64,000 bases of DNA. Source: Cupriavidus yeoncheonensis. Lineage in GTDB: Bacteria > Pseudomonadota > Gammaproteobacteria > Burkholderiales > Burkholderiaceae. The position numbers and the translations under genes were made by a program. Positions 18,176 to 27,900 of the stretch are shown here, piece after piece. Position 1 is the first letter of the stretch. The number at the start of each line of letters is the position of its first letter. The DNA is taken from positions 100,798 through 164,797 of the forward strand of contig NZ_CAJPUY010000018.1 in the NCBI RefSeq assembly GCF_905397275.1, in the 5' to 3' direction. The notes beneath the pieces are model-generated. The model searched no databases, was not told where the DNA came from, and saw only the letters and a program-made list of their open reading frames with translations.

Positions 18176-19201
18176 ATGCAACCACCCGAGAACAACGCCA
18201 TCACCGACACTGCCGCACTGAACAGCTATCCCGTCATGGTGCTGCTGGTGGACGACCAGGCCATGATCGGCGAAGCCGTCCGCCGCGCCCTGGCCGCCGA
18301 GCCCGACATCGATTTCCACTACTGCGCGACGCCCGACGACGCCGTGGCCGTGGCCGAGCGCACCCGCCCCACCGTGATCCTGCAGGACCTGGTCATGCCT
18401 GGCGTGGATGGCCTGACACTGGTGCGCCGCTACCGCGACAACGCCGCCACGCGCGATATCCCGATCATCGTGCTGTCCACCAAGGAAGAGGCGGCGATGA
18501 AGAGCGCGGCCTTCGCCGCGGGCGCCAACGACTACCTGGTGAAGCTGCCGGACAGCATCGAACTGATTGCGCGCATCCGCTATCACTCGCGCTCGTACCT
18601 GAACCTGCTGCAGCGCGACGAAGCCTACCGCGCGCTGCGGCAAAGCCAGCAGCAGCTGCTCGAGACCAATCTCGAATTGCAGCGGCTCACCAACTCGGAC
18701 GGGCTGACGGGACTGTCCAACCGCCGCTACTTCGACGAATACCTGAGCGCCGAGTGGAAGCGCGCCCAGCGTGACAAGAGCCAGCTCGCCTTGCTGATGA
18801 TCGACGTCGATGCGTTCAAGGCCTACAACGACACGTATGGGCACGTCGCCGGCGATGAGGTCTTGCGGCGCGTAGCTACCGTACTGCGCGACAACTGCTC
18901 GCGCCCCGCCGACTTGCCCGCTCGCTTTGGCGGTGAAGAGTTCTCGATGATTCTCCCCTCGACTTCGCCCGGAGGCGCGCGGCTGCTTGCGGAGAAGGCC
19001 CGGCGTGCGATTGAAGCGCTCGGCATCGCCCACAGCGGCGGGACCACGGGCGGCTGCCTCACCGTCAGCATCGGCGCAGCGGTACTTGTGCCTGAAGAGG
19101 GCCAGCCAAGCAGCCGGCTGGTGGAGGTGGCCGATGCGGGCTTGTATGAGGCCAAGAGGAATGGGAGGAATCAGGTGGTGATGGCCTGGCCCAAGGGCTA
19201 G
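18176..19201 (+). CDS. wspR: Wsp output diguanylate cyclase WspR (REC-GGEEF)
   Basis: 341 residues from the ATG at 18176, which has AGGAAG upstream; an in-frame ATG at 18128 has a weaker site. The receiver domain phospho-Asp is about D71 (VILQDLVMPGVDG). A helical linker (about 140-172) follows, then a diguanylate cyclase domain with GGEEF at 252-256. The inhibitory site RPAD at 243-246 is exactly five residues upstream, so product inhibition is expected. Phosphorylation by WspE promotes assembly and c-di-GMP synthesis. It lies 91 bases after wspF, the widest gap within the operon. Confidence 0.92.
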   Translation: MQPPENNAITDTAALNSYPVMVLLVDDQAMIGEAVRRALAAEPDIDFHYCATPDDAVAVAERTRPTVILQDLVMPGVDGLTLVRRYRDNAATRDIPIIVLSTKEEAAMKSAAFAAGANDYLVKLPDSIELIARIRYHSRSYLNLLQRDEAYRALRQSQQQLLETNLELQRLTNSDGLTGLSNRRYFDEYLSAEWKRAQRDKSQLALLMIDVDAFKAYNDTYGHVAGDEVLRRVATVLRDNCSRPADLPARFGGEEFSMILPSTSPGGARLLAEKARRAIEALGIAHSGGTTGGCLTVSIGAAVLVPEEGQPSSRLVEVADAGLYEAKRNGRNQVVMAWPKG

Positions 19202-19221
19202 GGCCCCGATTGTCGAGCAGG

Positions 19222-19248
19222 GTGTCATGCCCGCCAGGCATGACACCG
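19222..19248 (+). terminator. Hairpin after wspR
   Basis: A perfect 11-bp stem (GGTGTCATGCC / GGCATGACACC) with a 5-base loop starts 20 bases after the wspR stop. There is no T-run, so it is either a weak intrinsic terminator or an RNA-stabilising structure. Confidence 0.55.
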
Positions 19249-19475
19249 CCACCCATCACCCGCATCCCCTCCCCCTGTCGGAATCCTCCGACACCGAATT
19301 CGGATGCCCGCGCCTGCCTCCCCCGAGCGTTCCTTTCTATCGTTGCAATAAGGCCACTTGACTCACGAAACGGCGTCACCGGCCTGATGGGCACCCCCCT
19401 GCCCTATGCAGCCGCTGCCTAGCCGCGGCCGTCCTGGCACTCGCCCAAACCAACGCAACGGAGTGAGGTGACATT

Positions 19476-20273
19476 ATGTTCCGCTCAAGAAAAACCAGTC
19501 TTATCCTTGGCCTTGCCATTGCAGCTGCGGCAGTCCTTTCCGCTTGCGGCGGAGGCGGTGACGACGGCATTGCCGCACGCGTCGGCCTCAGCAAGCCGAC
19601 GGTACGCGTGATCCATGCCATACCGGGTGGGCCGAACGTCGACGTATTGCAGAACGGTGCGAAAACCAATCTGCTGAACGAGCCCTACAAGTTCGTGTCG
19701 ACCTACCGCACCGTCGACGAGGGTAACCAGCTCTTCGCCTTTGACGTGGCCGGCACGAGCACGGAACTCGGCCACGCGACCGTGAACACCCACACGGGCC
19801 ACAAGTACACAGTGGTGGCGATGCCGGGCAGCGACACCGCGGCGGACGTGATCCAGATCGACGACCCGTTCGAAGTGGGCCTGTTCTCCGACAAGGCGCG
19901 TGTCAGGGCACTGAACGCATCGTTCAACGCGCAGAACGTGGATATCTATGTGACCATACCGGCCGTTGACCTGAACTCCGTCACGCCGACGTTCTCGGCC
20001 GTTGCGTTCAAGTCCGCGGTACCGGCCTCGGGCAGCGATTCGATCAACCTGAACGGTGGCACCTACCGGCTGCGCATCACAACCGCTGGCAGCAAGACCG
20101 TGATCTTTGATTCCGGCACGCTGACGCTGGCCAACAATGCCGACTGGCTGATCACCACGATCCCCGTGGACGGCATCAAGGCTACGCTGCCGAACCGCAT
20201 CAAGGTGCTGGTCGCGCGCGGCGATGACGAGTCGCAGGCTGGCCTGGAACTGGTGAACCAGCCGAGCCAGTAA
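19476..20273 (+). CDS. DUF4397 domain lipoprotein
   Basis: 265 residues. The ATG follows GGAGTGAGGTG. A lipoprotein signal peptide with lipobox LSAC places the acylated Cys at residue 24, followed by GGGGDDG. The mature part holds DUF4397-type repeats (VRVIHAIPGGPNVDVLQNG; ARVRALNASFNAQNVDIYV), which form beta-sandwich modules. It is probably membrane-anchored on the periplasmic or outer face. The function is unknown. It stands alone, with a terminator behind it. Confidence 0.85.
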   Translation: MFRSRKTSLILGLAIAAAAVLSACGGGGDDGIAARVGLSKPTVRVIHAIPGGPNVDVLQNGAKTNLLNEPYKFVSTYRTVDEGNQLFAFDVAGTSTELGHATVNTHTGHKYTVVAMPGSDTAADVIQIDDPFEVGLFSDKARVRALNASFNAQNVDIYVTIPAVDLNSVTPTFSAVAFKSAVPASGSDSINLNGGTYRLRITTAGSKTVIFDSGTLTLANNADWLITTIPVDGIKATLPNRIKVLVARGDDESQAGLELVNQPSQ

Positions 20274-20298
20274 TCCGATAACGCCATCCTGAAATGCA

Positions 20299-20330
20299 AT
20301 GGGCCCGCACAAGCGGGCCCATTTCTTCTC
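20299..20330 (+). terminator. Rho-independent-type terminator after the DUF4397 gene
   Basis: A 10-bp perfect stem ATGGGCCCGC / GCGGGCCCAT with loop ACAA is followed by TTCTTCTCTT. It lies 25 bases after the stop. Confidence 0.82.
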
Positions 20331-20349
20331 TTGTGCGGATGCGGCAGTC

Positions 20350-20646
20350 TCAGCCGTCGGCATCGCCATCTCGCTTGAGGGTATCGAGATGGGACAGATA
20401 GCGATCGAGTTCGTCGCGGCCGCTGTCGGTGATGCAGTACACCCGACCGCTGCCCTCGACCAGTTCGGCCGTGATCGCACGCGCGATCATCAGGCTGCGC
20501 AGGATCGGGCGCAGCGAGCGGATGTTCAGTTCGATACCGTATTCGCGCAGCCGGTCGACCAGGTTCATCACGGTCGACGGGCTCGCATGCACGAGCTTGA
20601 GGATGAAAATCCGGGAAAAGACCCGGTCAAGGGAAAGCGGTTTCAT
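20350..20646 (-). CDS. PadR-like winged-helix regulator
   Basis: 98 residues from the ATG at 20646 (MKPLSLDRVFSRIFILKLVH). The frame is open upstream, but that part is not protein-like. The helix pattern (SPSTVMNLVDRLREYGIELN, then a second helix and GSGRVYCITDSGRDELDRYL) fits a winged helix whose wing ends in the ITxxGRxEL motif of PadR proteins. It lacks the long C-terminal dimerisation domain, as in short PadR types. It may regulate the adjacent tct genes, but the two are separated by a terminator. Confidence 0.6.
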   Translation of the reverse strand: MKPLSLDRVFSRIFILKLVHASPSTVMNLVDRLREYGIELNIRSLRPILRSLMIARAITAELVEGSGRVYCITDSGRDELDRYLSHLDTLKRDGDADG

Positions 20647-20801
20647 GAGCGCCGGCGAAGCTCCCACCCCACGACACCGGAATGCTGGGATCCGGTGAAG
20701 GGCCGGAGCGGAGTTCCTGTTCATCTTGCGCGGCCCATGACTGCTGCCGCAGTCGGGCACTCTCTACTTCAGCGATCGTCGCGGAGCCATGCTCCGCCGC
20801 A

Positions 20802-20830
20802 AGAAAAACGGGGTGCGCGAAGGCACCCCG
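20802..20830 (-). terminator. Rho-independent terminator of the tctBA operon
   Basis: On the minus strand, the stem CGGGGTGC / GCACCCCG with a 6-base loop is followed by TTTTTCTT. It sits 57 bases beyond the tctA stop. Confidence 0.85.
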
Positions 20831-20886
20831 ATTGCTTGCTTTGTGCACGCCGCCCTGAGACGGCGTGGTTCCGGAGCGCCGGGGGA

Positions 20887-22389
20887 CTACTCTTCCTGGA
20901 ACGCTTCTTCGCGCTTGGCCTTGATCGACGGCAGGGCCACCACCGCAACCAGCGCCGCAGCGGCGATCAGCAGGCCCATCGACAGCGGACGGGTCACGAA
21001 CACGCTGAAGTCACCACGCGACAGCAGCAGCGAGCGGCGGAAGTTCTCTTCCATCATCGGTCCCAGCACGAAGCCCAGCAGCAGCGGAGCCGGTTCGCAC
21101 TTGAGCTTCAGGAACAGGTAGCCGATCACGCCGAAGCCAGCCGCCATGAAGACGTCGAAGGTCTGGTTGTTGACCGAGTACACGCCAATGCCGCAGAACA
21201 CCAGGATGGCCGGGTACAGGAAGCGGTACGGCACGGTCAGCAGCTTCACCCAGATGCCGATCATCGGCAGGTTCAGGATGATGAGCATCAGGTTGCCGAT
21301 CCACATCGAGGCGATCAGGCCCCAGAACAGCGCCGGGTTGCTGGTCATGACCTGCGGGCCGGGCTGGATGTTGTGGATGGTCATCGCACCCACCATCAGC
21401 GCCATCACCGCATTGGGCGGAATGCCCAGCGTCAGCAGCGGGATGAAGGAGGTCTGCGCCGCGGCGTTGTTGGCCGATTCCGGACCCGCCACGCCTTCGA
21501 TGGCGCCCTTGCCGAACTCATGCGAGTACTTCGAGGTCTTCTTCTCCAGCGAGTAGGCAGCGAACGAGGCCAGTGCCGCACCGCCGCCCGGCAGGATGCC
21601 CAGCGCCGAGCCCAGCATCGTGCCGCGCAGCACGGCAGGCGCCATGCGCTTGAAGTCTTCCTTGGTCGGCCAGAGGTTGGTGACCGCGTCGGTAAAGGTC
21701 TCGCGGGATTCCTTCTGCTCGAGGTTCGCGATGATTTCCGCGAAGCCGAACATGCCCATTGCCAGCGCAACGAAGTCGATGCCGTCGGTCAGTTCTGGCA
21801 CGTCGAACGAGAAGCGCGCGGCGCCCGAGTTCACATCGGTACCGATCAGGCCCATCAGCAGGCCCAGCACGATCATGGCCACGGCCTTCGGCAGCGAACC
21901 CGAAGCCAGCACCACGGCACCGATCAGGCCCAGCACCATCAGCGAGAAGTACTCGGCGGGGCCGAACTTGAACGCCAGTTCCGACAGCGGCGTGGCAAAC
22001 GCGGCCAGGATCAGCGTGGCCACGCAACCGGCGAAGAACGAGCCCAGGCCCGAAGTCGCCAATGCCACGCCCGCTCGCCCTCGCCTTGCCATCTGGTAGC
22101 CGTCGATGGTAGTCACCACGGACGACGATTCACCAGGCAGGTTCACCAGAATGGCCGTGGTCGAGCCGCCGTATTGCGCACCGTAGTAAATGCCGGCCAG
22201 CATGATCAGCGCGGCCACCGGCGGCAGCGTGTAGGTCACCGGCAGCAGCATGGCGATGGTAGCCAGCGGCCCCAGGCCCGGCAGCACGCCGATCAGCGTA
22301 CCGAGCACGCAGCCCAGGAACGCGTAGGCGAGATTCTGCAACGACATTGCCGTCGAGAATCCCAGTGAAAGGTGTTCAATCAATTCCAT
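20887..22389 (-). CDS. tctA: Tripartite tricarboxylate transporter large membrane subunit TctA
   Basis: A 500-residue polytopic membrane protein of the TTT family. Characteristic blocks are LGTLIGVLPGLGPLATIAML near the N-terminus, ILVNLPGESSSVVTTIDGYQ, and a mirrored second half with GILPGGGAALASFAAYSLEK and ALLLGFVLGP-type sequence. Size and repeats match TctA. It forms the channel for sodium- or proton-driven uptake of carboxylates delivered by a periplasmic TctC/Bug protein. It lies 12 bases after tctB. No tctC is nearby, so the binding protein is presumably encoded elsewhere. Confidence 0.93.
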   Translation of the reverse strand: MELIEHLSLGFSTAMSLQNLAYAFLGCVLGTLIGVLPGLGPLATIAMLLPVTYTLPPVAALIMLAGIYYGAQYGGSTTAILVNLPGESSSVVTTIDGYQMARRGRAGVALATSGLGSFFAGCVATLILAAFATPLSELAFKFGPAEYFSLMVLGLIGAVVLASGSLPKAVAMIVLGLLMGLIGTDVNSGAARFSFDVPELTDGIDFVALAMGMFGFAEIIANLEQKESRETFTDAVTNLWPTKEDFKRMAPAVLRGTMLGSALGILPGGGAALASFAAYSLEKKTSKYSHEFGKGAIEGVAGPESANNAAAQTSFIPLLTLGIPPNAVMALMVGAMTIHNIQPGPQVMTSNPALFWGLIASMWIGNLMLIILNLPMIGIWVKLLTVPYRFLYPAILVFCGIGVYSVNNQTFDVFMAAGFGVIGYLFLKLKCEPAPLLLGFVLGPMMEENFRRSLLLSRGDFSVFVTRPLSMGLLIAAAALVAVVALPSIKAKREEAFQEE

Positions 22390-22401
22390 CTCGGCGCTCC
22401 C

Positions 22402-22863
22402 TTAACCGGTGATAAATGCAGGCCACACCGGCATCTGCAGGTTGATGCCGTACACGAAGGCGCCCAGGCTGATCAGCACCAGCACCACGCTGTTGAGCAA
22501 TGCGCCCTTCCAGCTGAACTCGTGACTGGCCATCGACGACACCAGCACCAGCACGAACACGGAAAGCACCATGCCCAGCGGCTTGAGCAGCAGGCCGAAC
22601 AGCACCACCGAACCGAGGATCCACAGCAGGGTCTTCAGGTCCCAACGTGCGAGATGGTCTTCCTCGCCCTTGCCGGACAACGACGAGATCAGCACTAGGC
22701 CGCCCAGCACGGCAAGCACCAGCCCGAGCAGGAACGGAAAATATCCGGGGCCCATTTTCGCGGCGGTTCCCATGGAATAGCCGCGTGCGACCCAGGAAAA
22801 GCCCAGACCGACCAGAATAAACATCAGGCCGGAGGCAAAGTCCTTTTGGCTACGTATGCGCAA
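22402..22863 (-). CDS. tctB: Tripartite tricarboxylate transporter small membrane subunit TctB
   Basis: 153 residues starting at a TTG (22863; product MRIRSQKDFASGLMFILVG) chosen because AGGAGA lies just upstream. A TTG five codons earlier falls inside the ribosome site. Four hydrophobic segments and the KMGPGYFPFLLGLVLAVLG motif are typical of TctB. It associates with TctA in the inner membrane. Confidence 0.88.
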   Translation of the reverse strand: MRIRSQKDFASGLMFILVGLGFSWVARGYSMGTAAKMGPGYFPFLLGLVLAVLGGLVLISSLSGKGEEDHLARWDLKTLLWILGSVVLFGLLLKPLGMVLSVFVLVLVSSMASHEFSWKGALLNSVVLVLISLGAFVYGINLQMPVWPAFITG

Positions 22864-23284
22864 AACGATTCTCCTCAAAGTTCACGAAATGCTGCCGGTG
22901 CCGCGCGCTGGCTCTGTCGCGCGAATTGCTGCATGCAGTCGCATGCCCCGGGGTTGAACGGAACCTTAAAGACGCGATCTTTCAGCCGCCTTTCATTTGT
23001 CTTCAATTAGGGGTATTCACCAATGCGCTGCGCACGAGACGGGCATGCACATGCGTATCCGCACCAATGGATCACGACATGATGTATTGGTGCGATGCCG
23101 GACTGCGTGGAAATGGAGAACTAGGAAAGCCGGACGCGCGCCGCTGCCATGCGGCATCGACGCGATATGAGGAAGGGAATCTGGCCTGCGCGGACATCGC
23201 CCGCAGGCACGCGGGCGAACGCGCCCGTTGCCGCGAAAACCGGCAACGGATGCAACGATGCCATGTCGATCTTTCGATTGGCTT
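22864..23284. other. 421-bp intergenic region upstream of tctBA
   Basis: No gene recognised. It should hold the tct promoter, which would read leftward, and the end of the MATE transcript. It contains the long inverted repeat listed at 23060-23094. Confidence 0.45.
23060..23094. repeat. Long inverted repeat upstream of tctBA
   Basis: A 9-bp perfect inverted repeat (CGCACCAAT / ATTGGTGCG) encloses a second, inner inverted repeat (ATCA / TGAT), giving a nearly continuous 35-base hairpin or operator. It is about 200 bases upstream of tctB. There is no T-run, so an operator or RNA structure is as likely as a terminator. Confidence 0.6.
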
Positions 23285-24775
23285 TCAACGCACGGTTTCC
23301 ACGGTACGGGGCGGCAGTTCGTCCGCGTCGGACACCGGGCCCGCGTCTTCGCACGGCGTGCCCATGCTCGTGTCGGGGGCCTGCCCCACCGCTTCGGGCG
23401 CATGTGGCGGCACCGGCAGGATATGGCTCGTACGCCAGTTGCCGAAGCGGTAGTAGCCCGCGGCCAGCGCGACCGACACCACCGATCCCAGCGGGAAGCT
23501 CCACCAGATTGCCTCCGCGCCCCAGCTCTTGCCCAGGGCCCACGCGAACGGCAGCCGGATCACCCACATCGACACGAACAGGATGACCAGCGGCGCCATC
23601 ACCGCGCCGGTGGCACGCACCGTGCCGAATATCACGATGGTGAAGCCGAACAGGATGAATGACCACAGCACCACGAGGTTGATCTGCTGCGCGATGCCGA
23701 TGGCCACGCTGTCGGTGCCGAGGAAAAGTCCGAGCGAATTACGGTCGAACAGGTAGACGAGCCCGACCAGCGCGCCGGTCATCGCCAGGTTGAACAGCAT
23801 GCCCATGCGCGTGATGCGCGTGACGCGATGCCAGAGCCCGGCACCGACGTTCTGCGCCACCATGGACGACACGCTTGCACCGACCGCCAGCGCCGGCATC
23901 TGCACGTAGGTCCAGAGCTGCGAAGCCACGCCGTAGGCGGCGGTGGTCTGCGAACCGTAGGCGTTCACAAACGACATCATCACGATGGCCGACGACGAGA
24001 TCACCACCATCTGCAGGCCCATCGGCAAGCCCTTGGCCACCAGCGAGCGGATGATGGCCGGGTCCGGCCGCAGCAGCGCGAGCTGCTCGCGATGCAGCAG
24101 CAGGAAATGGCGGCGGCGGTAGAGCAGCGCGATCATCGCGGCAAGGCTCGTGAGCTGCGCGATCAGCGTGGCCAGCGCCGAGCCCGCGATGCCGAGCGCC
24201 GGCAGCGGGCCTATGCCAAAGATCAGCAACGGGTTCAGCACCACGTCGAGCACCGCCGACAACAGCATGAAGTAGAACGGCGTGCGTGAATCGCCGGCGC
24301 CGCGCAGCGTCATCATCACGAAGTTGTAGAAGTACATGAACGGCAGCGCGATGAAGATGATGCGCAGGTACGTCACCGCCAGCGGCGCGGCATCGTGCGG
24401 GGTCTGCATGGCCGCCAGGATGTCCGGTGTGAAGATGTAGCCGAACACCGACGCCGCCACGGACAGCAGCACGAAGAACGTGGTGCTGGTGCCGACGATC
24501 TTGCGCGCCTCGTCCAGGTCGCGCCCGCCGACGGCCTGCCCGATCATGATGGTGTTGGCCATGCTGATGCCGAACACGACGCCGAGCAGGAAGAACAGGA
24601 TGATGTTGGCATTCGACGTCGCGGTCAGTGCCGCCTCGCCGAGGTAGCGCCCGACCCAGACCGAGTTGATCGAGGCATTGAGCGACTGCAGGATGTTGCT
24701 GCCCAGCACCGGCAGCGAAAACAGCAGCAGCGTGCGGCCGATGGGGCCGGTGGTCAGTCTGGCGTCAGGCTTCAT
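23285..24775 (-). CDS. MATE family efflux transporter
   Basis: A 496-residue, 12-helix antiporter of the MATE (NorM/DinF) type, expected to export drugs or metabolites in exchange for Na+ or H+. The start has AAGGACGAC ahead of ATG. Family blocks: ARLTTGPIGRTLLLFSLPVL at the N-terminus, GQAVGGRDLDEARKI, MMTLRGAGDSRTPFYF, and the mirrored second half with FGTVRATGAVMAPL. The hydrophilic tail of about 60 residues is acidic. It stands alone, transcribed away from the cyclase gene. Confidence 0.92.
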   Translation of the reverse strand: MKPDARLTTGPIGRTLLLFSLPVLGSNILQSLNASINSVWVGRYLGEAALTATSNANIILFFLLGVVFGISMANTIMIGQAVGGRDLDEARKIVGTSTTFFVLLSVAASVFGYIFTPDILAAMQTPHDAAPLAVTYLRIIFIALPFMYFYNFVMMTLRGAGDSRTPFYFMLLSAVLDVVLNPLLIFGIGPLPALGIAGSALATLIAQLTSLAAMIALLYRRRHFLLLHREQLALLRPDPAIIRSLVAKGLPMGLQMVVISSSAIVMMSFVNAYGSQTTAAYGVASQLWTYVQMPALAVGASVSSMVAQNVGAGLWHRVTRITRMGMLFNLAMTGALVGLVYLFDRNSLGLFLGTDSVAIGIAQQINLVVLWSFILFGFTIVIFGTVRATGAVMAPLVILFVSMWVIRLPFAWALGKSWGAEAIWWSFPLGSVVSVALAAGYYRFGNWRTSHILPVPPHAPEAVGQAPDTSMGTPCEDAGPVSDADELPPRTVETVR

Positions 24776-24935
24776 GTCGTCCTTGTTGTTGTCCTTGCGT
24801 CATCCCTGCTCGAGGCGGTCAGCCTGCCAGCATACGCGATCGCGCCGCCGCGCGTCGCTGCCTTGCCAACGGCCCGGATCGCGCGTCTAATGATCGAAGC
24901 CGGAATCAGCCAGGCCACGGCCGGCAGGAGGCGAT

Positions 24936-27900
24936 ATGCGCTGCACAAATTGCGGGTTCGAGAACCTCGCAAAGGCCAACTTCTGCGAGGAGTGCGGCAC
25001 CGCGCTGGCACGGGCTTGCCCGCACTGCGGCGAGCCGGCCGGCCCGATGGCAAAGTTCTGCCGCGGGTGCGGGGCCTCGCTGACAGGTTTTCCCGCTGCG
25101 CAGCCCCCCGCGCCGGTATCCGCCACCCCTCCCGTCCAGTACACGCCGCCCCACCTGGCCGAGCGCATCCTTGCCGAACGCGCGGCCATGGAGGCGCGCG
25201 GCGAAGCCGCGGGCGAACGCAAGACCATCACCGCGCTGTTCGCCGACATGGCCGGCTCGACCGCGCTGACGCAGGACCTGGACCCCGAGGAAGCGCGGCG
25301 CCTGATCGATCCGGTCGCCGCGCTGATGATGGAGGCCGTGCACCACTACGAAGGCTACGTCGCCAAGTTCCTGGGCGACGGCATCCTGGCCCTGTTCGGC
25401 GCGCCCATCGCACATGAGGACCACGCGCTGCGCGCGCTGTACGCCGCACTGCGCATGCAGGACGCCATGCGCCGCCACAGCGACCGGGTCCGCCTGGAGC
25501 TGGGCATCCCGCTGCAGATCCGCGTCGGCATCCACACCGGCGAGGTCGTGGTGCGGTCGATCCGCAAGGACGATCTGCACACTGACTACGACCCTGTGGG
25601 GCACACCATCCACATCGCCTCGCGCATGGAAGGCGTGGCGACGCCGGCGTCGATCCTGATCAGCGAGTCGACCCACAAGCTCACCGAAGGCTATTTCGAG
25701 TTCAAGCCCCTCGGCACCACGCATGTCAAGGGCGTGCGCGAGCCATTGGCCGTCTACGAAGTGCTCGGCCTCGGGGCGCTGCGCACGCGCCTGCAGGTCG
25801 CGGCGCACCGCGGGCTGGCCCGCTTCGTCGGCCGCCACGCCGAACTGGAGCAGCTGCACGCGGCGCTGGAGCTGGCCAGGGCCGGCAACGGGCAGATCGT
25901 CGGCGTGGTCGGCGAAGCCGGCGTGGGCAAGTCCCGCCTGTTCCACGAGTTCAAGGCCAGGTCGCGGCAGGGCTGCCTGGTGCTGGAGACCTTCTCGGTT
26001 TCGCACGGCAAGGCCTTTGCCTACCTGCCGCTGATCGAGCTGCTGAAGAACTACTTCCAGGTCACCGCGCAGGACAGCGACCGGGGCTGCCGCGAAAAGG
26101 TCACCGGCAGGCTGCTGACGCTGGATCGCTCGCTGGAGCCGCACCTGCCCTACCTGCTCTACCTGCTCGGCAGCAGCGAGCCGGGCTCGGCGCTGCCGAC
26201 CATGGACGCCGCGATCCGGCGCCAGCGGACCTTCGAGGCCATCGCCCGGCTGCTGGTCCGCGAAAGCCAGAACCAGCCGCTCGCGCTGATCTTCGAGGAC
26301 CTGCAGTGGCTGGACAGCGAGACCGAGGGCTTTCTCGACATCCTCGTCGACCATGTGCCCGCGGCCGGCATCCTGCTGCAGGTCAATTACCGGCCCGAGT
26401 ATGTGCATGACTGGCATGCCCGTGGCGCCTACACGCAGCTCCAGCTCGAGCCGCTGGGCCCGGCGGAGGCCCAGGGCCTGCTTACCGCGCTGCTGGGCGA
26501 CGATCGCAGCCTGGTCCCGTTGAAGCGGCTGATCCTCGACAAGACCGAAGGCAACCCGTTCTTCATGGAGGAGGTGGTCCAGACGCTGACCGAGGAAGGC
26601 GTGCTGGTGGGGCCACCAGGCGATTTCCGCATCGAACGGGCACCGGCCCTGCTGCACATTCCGACCACCGTGCAAGGCGTGCTGGCCGCGCGTATCGACC
26701 GCCTGCCCGTGGCGCAGAAGGAACTGCTGCAGACGCTGGCGGTGATCGGCAAGGAATTCTCGCTGAGCCTCATCCGCCACGTCACCGAGCAGGACGACGA
26801 CGCGCTGCGCCCGCTGCTCGCTGCGCTGCAGGCCGCCGATTTCATCTACGAGCAGCCGGCCTTCCCCGACGTGGAGTACGCATTCAAGCACGGACTGACC
26901 CAGGAAGTCGCGGGCCACAGCCTGCTGACCGAGCGGCGCAGCGGGCTGCACGAACGTACCGCGCGTGCGATCGAGTCCCTGTTCCCGGGCCGGCTCAAGG
27001 ACTACTGCGGCGAGCTCGCCCACCACTACAGCCTGAGCGGCAATGTGCCCAAGGCGATCGAATACCTGCATTGCGCCGGCCAGCAGGCCCTGGAGCGCTC
27101 CGCCCTGCCGGAGGCAATCGGCCACCTGGGCAAGGCCATTGCGCTGCTCAAGCGGCTGCCCGACACGCCCGAGCGCGTGCGGCAGGAGCTTTCCCTGTTG
27201 CTGACGCTGGGCCCCGCGCTGATCGCCACGCGCGGCCAGGCCGCCACCGAGGTGGAAGCCAACTACCGGCGCGCGCTCGCGCTGTGCGAACAGGGCGAGC
27301 CCACGCAGCAGGTCTTTTCCGCGCAACTCGGGCTGTGGGCGTTCTACCAGCTGCGCGCGCAGTACAACGTGTCGCTGCCGCTCGGCAAGCGGCTGCTCGG
27401 CATGGCCATGCGCTCGCACAAGCCGGACCAGCTCGCCGAGGGGCATCGCGTGCAGGGGTCCACCACGTTCCGCCTGGGCCAGATCAGCGTTGCCCGCGAC
27501 CACATGGAGCAGGTGCTGGCCTTGCAGCGGCCGGACCAGTCCTCCTACGAATTCCTGCTTGGCTACGGGCGCGACCCGGCCGTGCATGCCATGGCCACGC
27601 TGGGCTGGATCCTGTGGTACCAGGGCTTGCCGGACCTGGCGCGTGCGCGCTCGCTCGAAGCGCTGGCGCTGGCCAGGCAGCGTCCCGACGCATTCAATCT
27701 CGCCCTGTGCCTGATCTTCGCGGCGGAAGTGCACCTGTGCCGGCGCGAAGTGCAGCAGGTGCGCGAGTTTGCCGAGGCAGCCATCGCCATTTCCGGCGAA
27801 CAGGGCTTTCCGATCTACCTGGCATGGGGCGTGGTGCTGCAGGGCTGGACGGTGGCCGAGTGCGGCGACCATCAGGCGGGCATCGCGCAGATGCGGCAAG

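Noticed and set aside
20299..22368. 689-codon open frame on the plus strand
   Set aside because: Shadow of tctA and the PadR-like gene; His/Gln/Arg-rich without motifs.
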